Part shown: positions 16,307-23,282 of the stretch, in pieces
Numbering within the stretch: the stretch's first letter is position 1
How the letters are laid out: each line of letters starts with the position of its first letter
From: CBFDBT01 sp965603115
Lineage (GTDB): Bacteria; Pseudomonadota; Alphaproteobacteria; Sphingomonadales; Kordiimonadaceae
Reading direction: 5' to 3'
Assembly: GCA_965603115.1 (NCBI GenBank)
Contig: CBFDBT010000024.1
Span: forward strand, 1-23,282
DNA length: 23,282 bases
The notes under the pieces: generated by a model
The model's input: only the letters and a program-made list of their open reading frames with translations
Told to the model about the DNA's origin: nothing
Database searches by the model: none
Made by a program: the position numbers and the translations under genes

Positions 16307-17371
16307 ATGAATAAACCAGCCCTGACACCTAAAGACCTTAGATTTGAACCCCCTTCATTTTCTCGCGATATCCTGCTTGCAGAGGTAGAGAAAATTTATG
16401 GTATTAGTGGCAGCTTAAAGCCGCTGGCTGGAGAGCGGGATCAAAACCATGTGCTGACAACCCAAGACAATGAACGTTATCTGGTGAAGGTCGCAGGGCC
16501 TGACGAAGACAAGTCTGTGGTTGATTATCAGATACAGACTTTATTGCATATCGAGCGCAAAAATCCTGCGCTGAACATCCCTCGAAATTTGAAAACATTG
16601 ACGGGTGAAAATTACGGCATAATCAAGTCTCGGTCTGGTAAAGAGCATATGTTGCGATTGTTATCCTTTCTTGATGGCGTTCCTATGTGTGAGGGCGACG
16701 AACCCTCGCTGGAAACGCTTTATGATGCAGGGTGTTTTCAGGGCAAGATGTGTGCGGCTCTTACAGATTTCTCCCACCCCAGTGAAGGCTATTTCATGCC
16801 GTGGGATATCAGTCAGGGTTTGGTATTGAGCCCATCTCTTCATATTAGTAAATACGGCGATGTTGAGCGCCTTGTTATGTCGCTTGTGGATCATTTTAAA
16901 AATGATGTTTTGCCTAAGATGGCTGACCTTAGAAAACAAACAATCCATAATGATACCCATGATGGCAATGTATTAAGGTCAGCACCGGACGTGAATGATT
17001 TTATTGGTGTTATAGATTTTGGCGATATTGTCTATGCGCCATTGGTGCAGGACTTATCCATCCCAATGACCCGATTTGTAGGCTTGGCTGTTGACCCAAT
17101 TGCTTCGGCTTCTGCCTATGTGAAGGGTTTTGCCAGTAGCTTTCCCCTTCTCGCTGAGGAAGTTGACATTCTTTATGATCTCTTGCTCTTGCGGGCCTCG
17201 CTAACCGTTCAACTTATTGATTTCAGAATTGCAAACGGTGATGCCAATAGTGAGGGTCTTATCGAAGAATACCCACGACTTGTAACTATGCTGGAAAACC
17301 TTATCGCGCTTGACCGTAATGAGATTACGGCGGCTTTCCACCAAGCTAATGCAGAAGGAAAAAGTGCATGA
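16307..17371 (+). CDS. APH-fold small-molecule kinase, hydroxylysine-kinase-like
   Basis: The 354-residue protein belongs to the aminoglycoside-phosphotransferase/choline-kinase fold. A lysine in RYLVKVA (K61) could bind ATP phosphates. The catalytic loop reads HNDTHDGN (214-221), with D216 as likely base and N221 as metal ligand. GVIDFGD (234-240) is the DFG-like metal site. This pattern resembles vertebrate hydroxylysine kinase (AGPHD1/HYKK) and its bacterial relatives, often next to or fused with an AGXT2L-type class III PLP enzyme. Here the stop overlaps the start of exactly such an enzyme (ATGA). The inferred role is phosphorylation of a hydroxyl group on an amino alcohol or hydroxy-amino acid. 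Aminoglycoside resistance is less likely from this context. Start: ATG 16307 with a weak GTGGAA upstream. Confidence 0.8.
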   Translation: MNKPALTPKDLRFEPPSFSRDILLAEVEKIYGISGSLKPLAGERDQNHVLTTQDNERYLVKVAGPDEDKSVVDYQIQTLLHIERKNPALNIPRNLKTLTGENYGIIKSRSGKEHMLRLLSFLDGVPMCEGDEPSLETLYDAGCFQGKMCAALTDFSHPSEGYFMPWDISQGLVLSPSLHISKYGDVERLVMSLVDHFKNDVLPKMADLRKQTIHNDTHDGNVLRSAPDVNDFIGVIDFGDIVYAPLVQDLSIPMTRFVGLAVDPIASASAYVKGFASSFPLLAEEVDILYDLLLLRASLTVQLIDFRIANGDANSEGLIEEYPRLVTMLENLIALDRNEITAAFHQANAEGKSA

Positions 17372-18645
17372 CAAATAAAACACTATGGCAAAGACGAGAA
17401 AAAGCCTTGGGGCCAACCTACTCACATTTTTATGACGAACCCTTAAATGTTGTAAAAGGCGAAGGTGTTTGGCTGTATGATGAGGAGGGTAATAAATATC
17501 TCGATTGCTATAATAATGTGGTCTCTGTTGGTCACTGTAACCCCAGAGTGGTGGACGCGCTTTGCACGCAAGCAGCAACACTTAATACCCACACACGGTA
17601 TATTCATGAAAATGTCGTTGCGCTGGCAGAAAAGCTAACCAGCAAATTTTCCCCAAAGCTCGATACTTGCATATTTGTCTGCACAGGCACCGAGGCCAAT
17701 GATCTGGCCCTGCAAATGGCACGCGTGGTCACTGGTAATGAGGGCGCCATCGTAACCGATGCAGCTTACCACGGTAATTCCACTGTTATTGGTGCCATGG
17801 GGCAGGAAAGAAAAAACGTTGCAAAGCCGAATTGGCTGGAGACTATCGAGCCGCCTAACTGCTATCGCGGGCCGCACACATCTGATGATGCCCTTGATGA
17901 ATTTTATGCTGACAAAGTTGACCAAGCCGTAGATAGGCTAGCCGAGAGTGATATATCGCTGGCGGCGATTATGCTCGATGTATCCTTTGATTCAAACGGT
18001 TTCCTGATACCGCCGGATGGTTATTTGCCGTTGGTGGAAAAGAAGGTACGAGCAGCTGGCGGTCTGGTAATTTGTGATGAAGTGCAAGCAGGCTATTGCC
18101 GGATGGGTGATAGTTGGTGGGGCTTTGAGCGATATGGACTAGAGCCTGACATTGTCACTATTGGCAAGCCCATGGGGGCGGGGCATCCGGTTGCAGCTGT
18201 TGTTACTACGCGCGAGATTGCTAGTAGGTTCGCCAAGATCGATAGTTATTTTAACACGTTTGGTGGCAACCCGGTGTCTACAGCTGTCGCCGCGGCTGTC
18301 ATAGATGAAATTGACGACAGGAATTTACTTCAAAATGTTACAGAGGTAGGGGCTTACTTAAAAGCGGGTCTTGAAAAGCTAGCCAAAGAGTATGCCTTTG
18401 TCGGTTGTTTGCAGGGGTCGGGATTATTTTGGGGCTTAGACCTTGTTCAAGACCCAGAGACTAAAGAGCCTATGACCCGCGACCAGCTTCGCCACATTGT
18501 TACACTGCTTAAAAATGAAGGTGTGCTGATGGGCTCAACAGGTCGATATGGAAACTGCTTGAAGATAAGACCGCCGCTTGTGTTTAGTCGCGACAATGCG
18601 GATCAGGCCTTGGCGGCGCTTGAGAAGGTTTTTGCAGCGCTTTAA
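17368..18645 (+). CDS. Class III PLP enzyme, AGXT2L-type (probable phospho-lyase)
   Basis: The 425-residue protein is a class III (fold-type I) aminotransferase-like PLP enzyme. CTGTEANDLA (105-114) binds the cofactor phosphate, DEVQ (237-240) holds the pyridine nitrogen, and K267 in TIGKPMGAGHPVA forms the Schiff base. NNVVSVGHCNP and LNTHTRYIHENVV (about 49-84), and the KPMGxGHP lysine context, are shared with vertebrate AGXT2L1/AGXT2L2. Those are phospho-lyases that eliminate phosphate and ammonia from O-phosphoethanolamine or 5-phosphohydroxylysine. Together with the overlapping upstream kinase this suggests a two-step route: phosphorylate, then eliminate to an aldehyde. A true transaminase cannot be excluded. 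AAGGA eight bases before ATG fits the coupled start. It is convergent with the TonB receptor gene. Confidence 0.85.
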   Translation: MTNKTLWQRREKALGPTYSHFYDEPLNVVKGEGVWLYDEEGNKYLDCYNNVVSVGHCNPRVVDALCTQAATLNTHTRYIHENVVALAEKLTSKFSPKLDTCIFVCTGTEANDLALQMARVVTGNEGAIVTDAAYHGNSTVIGAMGQERKNVAKPNWLETIEPPNCYRGPHTSDDALDEFYADKVDQAVDRLAESDISLAAIMLDVSFDSNGFLIPPDGYLPLVEKKVRAAGGLVICDEVQAGYCRMGDSWWGFERYGLEPDIVTIGKPMGAGHPVAAVVTTREIASRFAKIDSYFNTFGGNPVSTAVAAAVIDEIDDRNLLQNVTEVGAYLKAGLEKLAKEYAFVGCLQGSGLFWGLDLVQDPETKEPMTRDQLRHIVTLLKNEGVLMGSTGRYGNCLKIRPPLVFSRDNADQALAALEKVFAAL

Positions 18646-18670
18646 AGCCTCGCCTGCTTAAGCAAACCAT

Positions 18671-18797
18671 TGTCACTCCGGCCTCCGAGCCGGAGTCTAT
18701 TACACCATTCAGTTTGTACAACTTTTCAATTTAAATCTGATGTTTTTGTAGCCTGCTCATAGGTATAATGGATTGCGGGGCGTAGCCCGCAATGACG
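18671..18797. repeat. REP/MITE-like inverted pair of palindromes
   Basis: The left arm (18671-18706) starts TGTCA and holds the hairpin CTCCGGC/GCCGGAG (18676-18682 and 18689-18695). The right arm (18762-18797) holds ATTGCGGG/CCCGCAAT (18772-18779 and 18786-18793) and ends AATGACG. The reverse complement of the right arm aligns with the left arm (GTCA, hairpin, then A/TCxATTAxACC). Stem bases differ between arms but stay paired. This matches the type of short intergenic palindromic element (TGTCATxCCGG...CCGGxATGACA style) found scattered in many proteobacterial genomes. Confidence 0.7.
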
Positions 18798-18830
18798 TTT
18801 AAGTACAATGATATAATTTATGCAGCAGAC

Positions 18831-18860
18831 AAAAAAAGGGAGCCCGAGGGCTCCCTTTTT
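18831..18860. terminator. Strong bidirectional rho-independent terminator
   Basis: AAAAAGGGAGCC pairs perfectly with GGCTCCCTTTTT across a four-base loop (CGAG). With runs of A on the left and T on the right it can stop transcription from both sides. It serves the TonB-receptor operon (minus strand, stop at 18879) and probably the kinase/phospho-lyase pair on the plus strand. Confidence 0.9.
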
Positions 18861-18878
18861 ACATTACTTTGTGAAATG

Positions 18879-21167
18879 TTATTCGCCGAATTTGTGAGAG
18901 AACTTCACCCCAAATGTGCGAGGCCGGCTAACACCGAACATGATTGCAGGCGAGAAATCACCACCTTCATAGCCACCGTCGAAATAAATGTCATCGGTGA
19001 CATTTTCAACATACGCTGTAACAGACCAACCTGCATCATCCTCGTAGCCGAGGCGCAATGATACGTCTGTCCAAGGGTCTTGTCTGGTATAGTCTATGTT
19101 TCCTATGCCGAGATAGACGCTGCTCTGTGTAACAAATTCAACAGATGCATTCAGCTCACCAGTATTTGTGATTGGAGTATGATAGCTAAGCAATCCTGAA
19201 AACTTAGTTTTCGGTGTGCCAGACAAGCGGTTGCCATCACTACCCGGTGATATGAAATTAGCACCCTTGATTTTATTACTATTATACGACCCGGAGAAGA
19301 TCATATCGAAGTTGTCACTGAGAATAGCGTGAACAGTACCTTCAAGACCGTAAGCTTTCGCCTCACCGATATTATCTACGATAGTACCGCCATCCCAATA
19401 GTTTAACTGTAGATCCTTATATTTATAATGGTAGGCACTGATGTCATAACGCACACGGTCGTTTGCAGAACTACCTTTCATACCCATTTCGTATGACCAT
19501 ACAGTTTCGGGGTCAAAGTGATCTGGTATTCTGCTAATGCCATCCTCCAATAATGTTGTACCAAAGCTGTTAAAACCACCAGTTTTAAAGCCTCTTGTGA
19601 CACTAGCATAAAGCATCATGTCATCTGTTGGTCTGTAACGCACGATAAAGCGTGGTGTGAAGTCATCCCAGCTTTGACTAGTGTTCACAGGCCCATCAGT
19701 GGTATAACCATAATAATACCAAGGACCCAGATCACTGGTTACTGGTAGAATATCAATGGCAAAATCTTTGGTGTCTTTGTTGTAACGCATGCCAACACCA
19801 ATATCGAGTTTGTCGGATACAGCATAGGTCAAATCAAGATAGGCACCCCAACCGTGATAGCTACCAACGGATTGGTTGGTTTCTACAAGGCCTTCAGGTG
19901 ACGTGGTGAATCCGCTATAGCCCCAATAAGTATAAAGGTCATTACAGTTATCATAGTAATAGTAATAGGTACCACACATTGCGTCTTCATCTGCCCCGCC
20001 CGAGAAGAAGGCATCGATATTTTCTTTATAGTATGAAACACCAGCATACCAACTGAGAGGGCCATCACCATTTGAGGTCAATCTTAATTCTTGCTCAAAA
20101 TAATCGCCTTCTTGGTCTTGAATATAATCATCATGGTGAAGTGCGGTTCCATCATAGTCTTCGGCGTAATCATATTCGTGATCTTTATAGCCTGTAACTG
20201 ATGTCAATGTCGCAAAATCAAGGTCGATATTGATTTCAGCGCTCAGGGACAATACTTTGCCAATGTCAAAGTTGCCGCCGCCCATATCACTATGGGTGGT
20301 TCTCATGTCTGGGCCGGGTAGTTGCTGACCAGCGAAAGTATCTTCCCACGGCTGTGCATTAGGATCATCAAGAATAGCGCGGTAAACAGTACCACTTGTT
20401 TTTCTGTCTTCATATTCAGCGATGGCTAAAACATCCCAGCTCTCGCCCTTAAAAGCCGCACTAATACGTCCAGATGTTTTGTCATGACCACCGAGATCTT
20501 CTTCATCTGGCAAGGCAGTATTGTGGATAAATCCATTTTCATGACTTGTATAACCAGCAACACGAATGGCAAAGTTTTCGCTAATCGGCAGGTTGATAGC
20601 CCCTTGAGCTTCTAAAATGCCGCGCTCGCCGATACCGGCTTCTACATAACCAGACTGATTGTCGTAGTCAGGTTTTTTTGTATGGAAACTAATGGCACCG
20701 GAGATAGCATTGCGACCAAAGAGGAAGCCTTGTGGTCCGCGCAACACTTCAGCTCGGTCCAAGTCATATAATGACGATACAGCTGTTCCTTGACGACCTT
20801 GGTAAAGACCATTTTTGAAGAAGCCAATTGAAGGATCACCACCAACGCCAAAGTCATTGGTAGAGATGCCGCGAACATTCACAAAATCGACGAAACTGTC
20901 TTTACTGTCGCCTGCAAATCCTGGTGTGAATTTGATCAAATCTTTCACATCATCAAGGTTTGCGCGCTCAACAAAGGCTGCATCATACGCAGACATGGCG
21001 ATAGGCACTTCCTGCACGCTTTGACTACGCTTTTGCGAGGTTACAATAATCTCATCAAGTGTTGCACTTTCGTCTTGAGCCTGTGTGGCCCCAACACTTA
21101 CTGTCATGGCAGCGGCCGAAGCTCCTGCCAAAAGTAGCGCTTTCTTTGGTATATATATAGGTTTCAT
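18879..21167 (-). CDS. TonB-dependent outer membrane receptor
   Basis: The 762-residue protein has a signal peptide ending about residue 31 (ATQAQ/DES), a TonB-box-like DEIIVTSQK (38-46), and a plug domain at about 45-165 with RGPQGFLFGRNAISGAI. A beta-barrel follows and ends with VKFSHKFGE, whose last residues fit an outer-membrane C-terminal signal only loosely. It would import a large or scarce substrate across the outer membrane using TonB-ExbBD energy. Iron siderophores are one option, but the family in marine bacteria often takes carbohydrates or other organics. Residues 398-408 contain two cysteines flanking five tyrosines, probably in a surface loop. AAGGGAG precedes the ATG. It lies 33 bases downstream of the TPR-sulfotransferase gene, so it is the last gene of that operon before a strong terminator. 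The ligand is unknown. Confidence 0.93.
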   Translation of the reverse strand: MKPIYIPKKALLLAGASAAAMTVSVGATQAQDESATLDEIIVTSQKRSQSVQEVPIAMSAYDAAFVERANLDDVKDLIKFTPGFAGDSKDSFVDFVNVRGISTNDFGVGGDPSIGFFKNGLYQGRQGTAVSSLYDLDRAEVLRGPQGFLFGRNAISGAISFHTKKPDYDNQSGYVEAGIGERGILEAQGAINLPISENFAIRVAGYTSHENGFIHNTALPDEEDLGGHDKTSGRISAAFKGESWDVLAIAEYEDRKTSGTVYRAILDDPNAQPWEDTFAGQQLPGPDMRTTHSDMGGGNFDIGKVLSLSAEINIDLDFATLTSVTGYKDHEYDYAEDYDGTALHHDDYIQDQEGDYFEQELRLTSNGDGPLSWYAGVSYYKENIDAFFSGGADEDAMCGTYYYYYDNCNDLYTYWGYSGFTTSPEGLVETNQSVGSYHGWGAYLDLTYAVSDKLDIGVGMRYNKDTKDFAIDILPVTSDLGPWYYYGYTTDGPVNTSQSWDDFTPRFIVRYRPTDDMMLYASVTRGFKTGGFNSFGTTLLEDGISRIPDHFDPETVWSYEMGMKGSSANDRVRYDISAYHYKYKDLQLNYWDGGTIVDNIGEAKAYGLEGTVHAILSDNFDMIFSGSYNSNKIKGANFISPGSDGNRLSGTPKTKFSGLLSYHTPITNTGELNASVEFVTQSSVYLGIGNIDYTRQDPWTDVSLRLGYEDDAGWSVTAYVENVTDDIYFDGGYEGGDFSPAIMFGVSRPRTFGVKFSHKFGE

Positions 21168-21200
21168 CGTCTTCTCCCTTTGTGGTTTATTTCAATAATT

Positions 21201-22808
21201 TTAGTCTCTCATCAAAATTTTATACATAGTGGTTAGTTCATCTTCATATTGTCGCCAGCGCCCGACCGACCGACTGTGCGCTTTTTCTCTAACCTGCGTA
21301 GCACTGGCAGTTGTAACGGCGGATTTTTGCTTGTGAAACTCTAAGCTGGCATCCTGCCACTCAAGGCCCATAAATTTCATCATCCTTCGCGCCTGACCTT
21401 CCATATCATCTACAACATCTTCGTAAGCAACATCTAGCATTCTATCACCAAGGACGGTGCGATAATGGTCCATAAGATGGCGGTAGCGCAAATGATGCCG
21501 TGCCATTTCGCTTTGGTCGTAGGAGTGGAAATACGCTTCGGCAAAAAATTGTTTATAGCTTGCAAAGCAACTGTCCATAGGGTCACGTGTGACATGAATG
21601 ATTTTGGCATTTGGCAAGGCCGCGGCAATCAGCGGTGCATAGATGTAATTCACCGGTAGTTTGTCAACAAAATAAGGCAGGTCTGACCGTAAACTGCGGG
21701 TGGTCTCCATGTAGGTTGTGCCAAGTTTTTTAAGGTCAATTTGTGCGGCGTTGTGCACTGTTTCAGCGGCTATCATACCAGATCTTTTGGTGCTGCTCAT
21801 GCGTTTGACCGCAAGGCCAAACTGCTGAAGTTCACCAGCAGAGTGTACATCATCGCGTGCGGTTATAATGCGCTCGATAAGCGTTGTGCCCGTGCGCGGT
21901 TGTCCTATGATAAAAATTGGTGAACTATCGTCACACCCATCTCCAGCCTTTTCCATCCATTCTTGGGTGAAAGTTTCTGTTAAGGCTTTGAAGGATTCAA
22001 TTTCTGCTTCTTCGTCGAAGGTAACATTCGCGCGGCGCACTTTTGCCCCAGCTTCATAGGCCTTAAAAGCCTCGGGCCACATTTCTAGGTCTTCATATTC
22101 TTTGCCGAGACCATAATATAGATAGGTGGTAGGCGGTGAGTTGTCCTGAAACCCTTCTAGTAAGGCAAGCATCTTATCAACATGGGTTTTATCAGTGGCT
22201 TTATCGAGACGAGCCAGTTGCCAGTGCGCTTGTGTGTTTTGGGGCTGCATCTTGAGCACTTTCTCTAGTGTCGAGCGCGCCTCTTTGAACTTTCCAAGAA
22301 AGACCAGACATTTCGCTTTATTCATCACAAAGGCTGGGTTTTCAGTATTTGTACAAGCTTTTTCAAACCATTCTAGCGCGGCTGGCTGATTGCCCATAAG
22401 GGTATTGACCATGCCAATTACATCAGCGACTAGTGGGTCATCAGAGCCGTGTTCAACGGCCTTAGTGAGGGCAATATCTGCTTGATTGTAATTGCCTGAC
22501 ATAACATGGACCCGCGCGAGGTGAGCCCAGGCGGCCGCATGATCCTCTTGTATATCCACTACAGCTAGAAAGGCTTTGCGTGCGATCGACCAATCAGTCG
22601 TTTCAAGCGCAATAAGCCCGACAAGAAAATGCGCTTGGGCGAGTTTGGGCATATATTTTAGGACGAGGTTGGCGCAGGCTCCAGCTTCTTTATGGTCTCG
22701 AGCCATCAAGGCTTTAAAGCCACGGTCTAAATATTTAGCAGCATGGCTGTTGGTAAAGACTGGTGCCTTTCCATCGCTGACTTGCGCTTTAATATTTTCT
22801 GCCACCAT
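21201..22808 (-). CDS. TPR-repeat sulfotransferase (PAPS-dependent type)
   Basis: The 535-residue protein has an N-terminal half of TPR repeats (about residues 25-260, with motifs such as AHFLVGLIALETTDW and AAWAHLARVHVMSGNYNQA) and a C-terminal sulfotransferase domain. SPIFIIGQPRTGTTLIERI includes the 5'-phosphosulfate loop (GQPRTGTT, about 302-309). DKLPVNY and HVTRDPMDSCFASY (about 405-418) give the 3'-phosphate-binding region. It should move sulfate from PAPS to an acceptor, with the TPR part choosing a protein or small-molecule partner. The frame also allows ATG at 22814, but the ATG at 22808 shares one base with the upstream stop (TGATG) and has AGGA five bases before it. PAPS would come from the CysD/CysNC genes in this window. 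The acceptor is unknown. Confidence 0.88.
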   Translation of the reverse strand: MVAENIKAQVSDGKAPVFTNSHAAKYLDRGFKALMARDHKEAGACANLVLKYMPKLAQAHFLVGLIALETTDWSIARKAFLAVVDIQEDHAAAWAHLARVHVMSGNYNQADIALTKAVEHGSDDPLVADVIGMVNTLMGNQPAALEWFEKACTNTENPAFVMNKAKCLVFLGKFKEARSTLEKVLKMQPQNTQAHWQLARLDKATDKTHVDKMLALLEGFQDNSPPTTYLYYGLGKEYEDLEMWPEAFKAYEAGAKVRRANVTFDEEAEIESFKALTETFTQEWMEKAGDGCDDSSPIFIIGQPRTGTTLIERIITARDDVHSAGELQQFGLAVKRMSSTKRSGMIAAETVHNAAQIDLKKLGTTYMETTRSLRSDLPYFVDKLPVNYIYAPLIAAALPNAKIIHVTRDPMDSCFASYKQFFAEAYFHSYDQSEMARHHLRYRHLMDHYRTVLGDRMLDVAYEDVVDDMEGQARRMMKFMGLEWQDASLEFHKQKSAVTTASATQVREKAHSRSVGRWRQYEDELTTMYKILMRD

Positions 22809-23282
22809 CACCATCCTACAACGTCCCGCATTTTATAATAGAGCATACCAACACTGTAAGCAGGTTGCATCAAATATTTACCACCCGGGAAAGGGGGATG
22901 TTTTATTTTGGCTAAAATATCATACCGTTCGGCTTGCCCAGAGATGGCTTCTGCGATGAGTTTAGCGGACATGTGGCTGGGTGCAACGCCGTGACCACCA
23001 TAGCCTGTAGCAAAGTAAACATTATCACTCAAACGGCCCACCATCGGAATACGGTTAAGACCAATACCCATGTAGCCACCCCATTCATAATCAATCTTAG
23101 CACCCTTTAGGCTTGGGAAAACCTTTAGCATTTTAGGCACCAAGGTAGCGGATATATTTCTGGGATGACGACCAGAATAATTTGCAAGCCCGCCAAATAA
23201 TAGCCTGTTATCATCTGATAAACGGAAGTAATCGAGTGCCCAGCGCTGGTCACATGCGGCAATGTTTTGCGGCAATGTTTTT
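22808..23282 (-). CDS. FAD-dependent amine/amino acid oxidase, C-terminal part (PuuB/DadA-like, cut by window edge)
   Basis: The open frame enters from the right edge and ends with TGA at 22810-22808, giving about 157 codons of a longer protein. The TTG at 23275 is an internal codon, not a start. Segments RWALDYFRLSDDNRLLFGG, GRHPRNI, LNRIPMVGRL and VYFATGYGGHGVAPSH are typical of the DAO-fold flavoproteins that include gamma-glutamylputrescine oxidase (PuuB) and related amine or imino acid oxidases. The substrate cannot be told from this part. Its stop overlaps the start of the TPR-sulfotransferase by one base, so it is translationally coupled and leads, or belongs early in, the sulfotransferase-TonB receptor operon. 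Confidence 0.85.
   Translation of the reverse strand, partial: KTLPQNIAACDQRWALDYFRLSDDNRLLFGGLANYSGRHPRNISATLVPKMLKVFPSLKGAKIDYEWGGYMGIGLNRIPMVGRLSDNVYFATGYGGHGVAPSHMSAKLIAEAISGQAERYDILAKIKHPPFPGGKYLMQPAYSVGMLYYKMRDVVGW

Noticed and set aside
1..23282. CRISPR array, insertion sequence or intact integrase
   Set aside because: No regularly spaced repeats, no transposase or integrase frame, and no terminal inverted repeats of IS type were seen.

Overview
The window looks like chromosomal DNA of an alphaproteobacterium, probably marine. The evidence is the order rpsA - cmk - aroA - divergent TIGR02300-type gene - tRNA, the class II form of AroA, the fused CysN-CysC, and the sulfatase, TonB-receptor and TPR-sulfotransferase content. 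An order-level guess (for example Kordiimonadales- or sphingomonad-like) is inference only. All genes read as intact apart from the two cut by the window edges (rpsA at the left, a PuuB-like flavoenzyme at the right).

Region 1 (1-3879) is housekeeping. rpsA (partial), cmk and aroA lie on the minus strand. A small zinc-ribbon/acidic-tail protein and tRNA-Ala(GGC) lie on the plus strand. Region 2 (3880-11742) looks accessory. It starts with AT-rich non-coding DNA that holds a degraded copy of the tRNA-Ala anticodon arm. It then carries a sulfatase directly followed by an octaheme cytochrome c/TPR protein, a convergent Tat-exported FAD enzyme of the spermidine-dehydrogenase-like family, and a second sulfatase. 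All four proteins carry export signals, so they may form a periplasmic desulfation/oxidation module.

Region 3 (11973-14785, minus strand) is cysD-cysNC, which turns sulfate into APS and PAPS. Region 4 (14956-18645, plus strand) holds a class I/II aminotransferase, then an overlapping pair: an APH-fold kinase and a class III PLP enzyme. The pair resembles the hydroxylysine-kinase/phospho-lyase (or ethanolamine-phosphate lyase) partnership. Region 5 (18831-23282, minus strand) is an apparent operon of a PuuB-like FAD amine oxidase, a TPR-sulfotransferase and a TonB-dependent receptor, ending at a strong terminator. A REP/MITE-like inverted element sits between regions 4 and 5.

Two themes recur. 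The first is sulfate handling: two sulfatases release sulfate, CysD/CysNC activate it to PAPS, and the sulfotransferase would use PAPS. The second is amine metabolism: two FAD amine-oxidase-type enzymes, two PLP enzymes and an APH-type kinase. The physical link is visible in the sequence; a shared pathway is inference.
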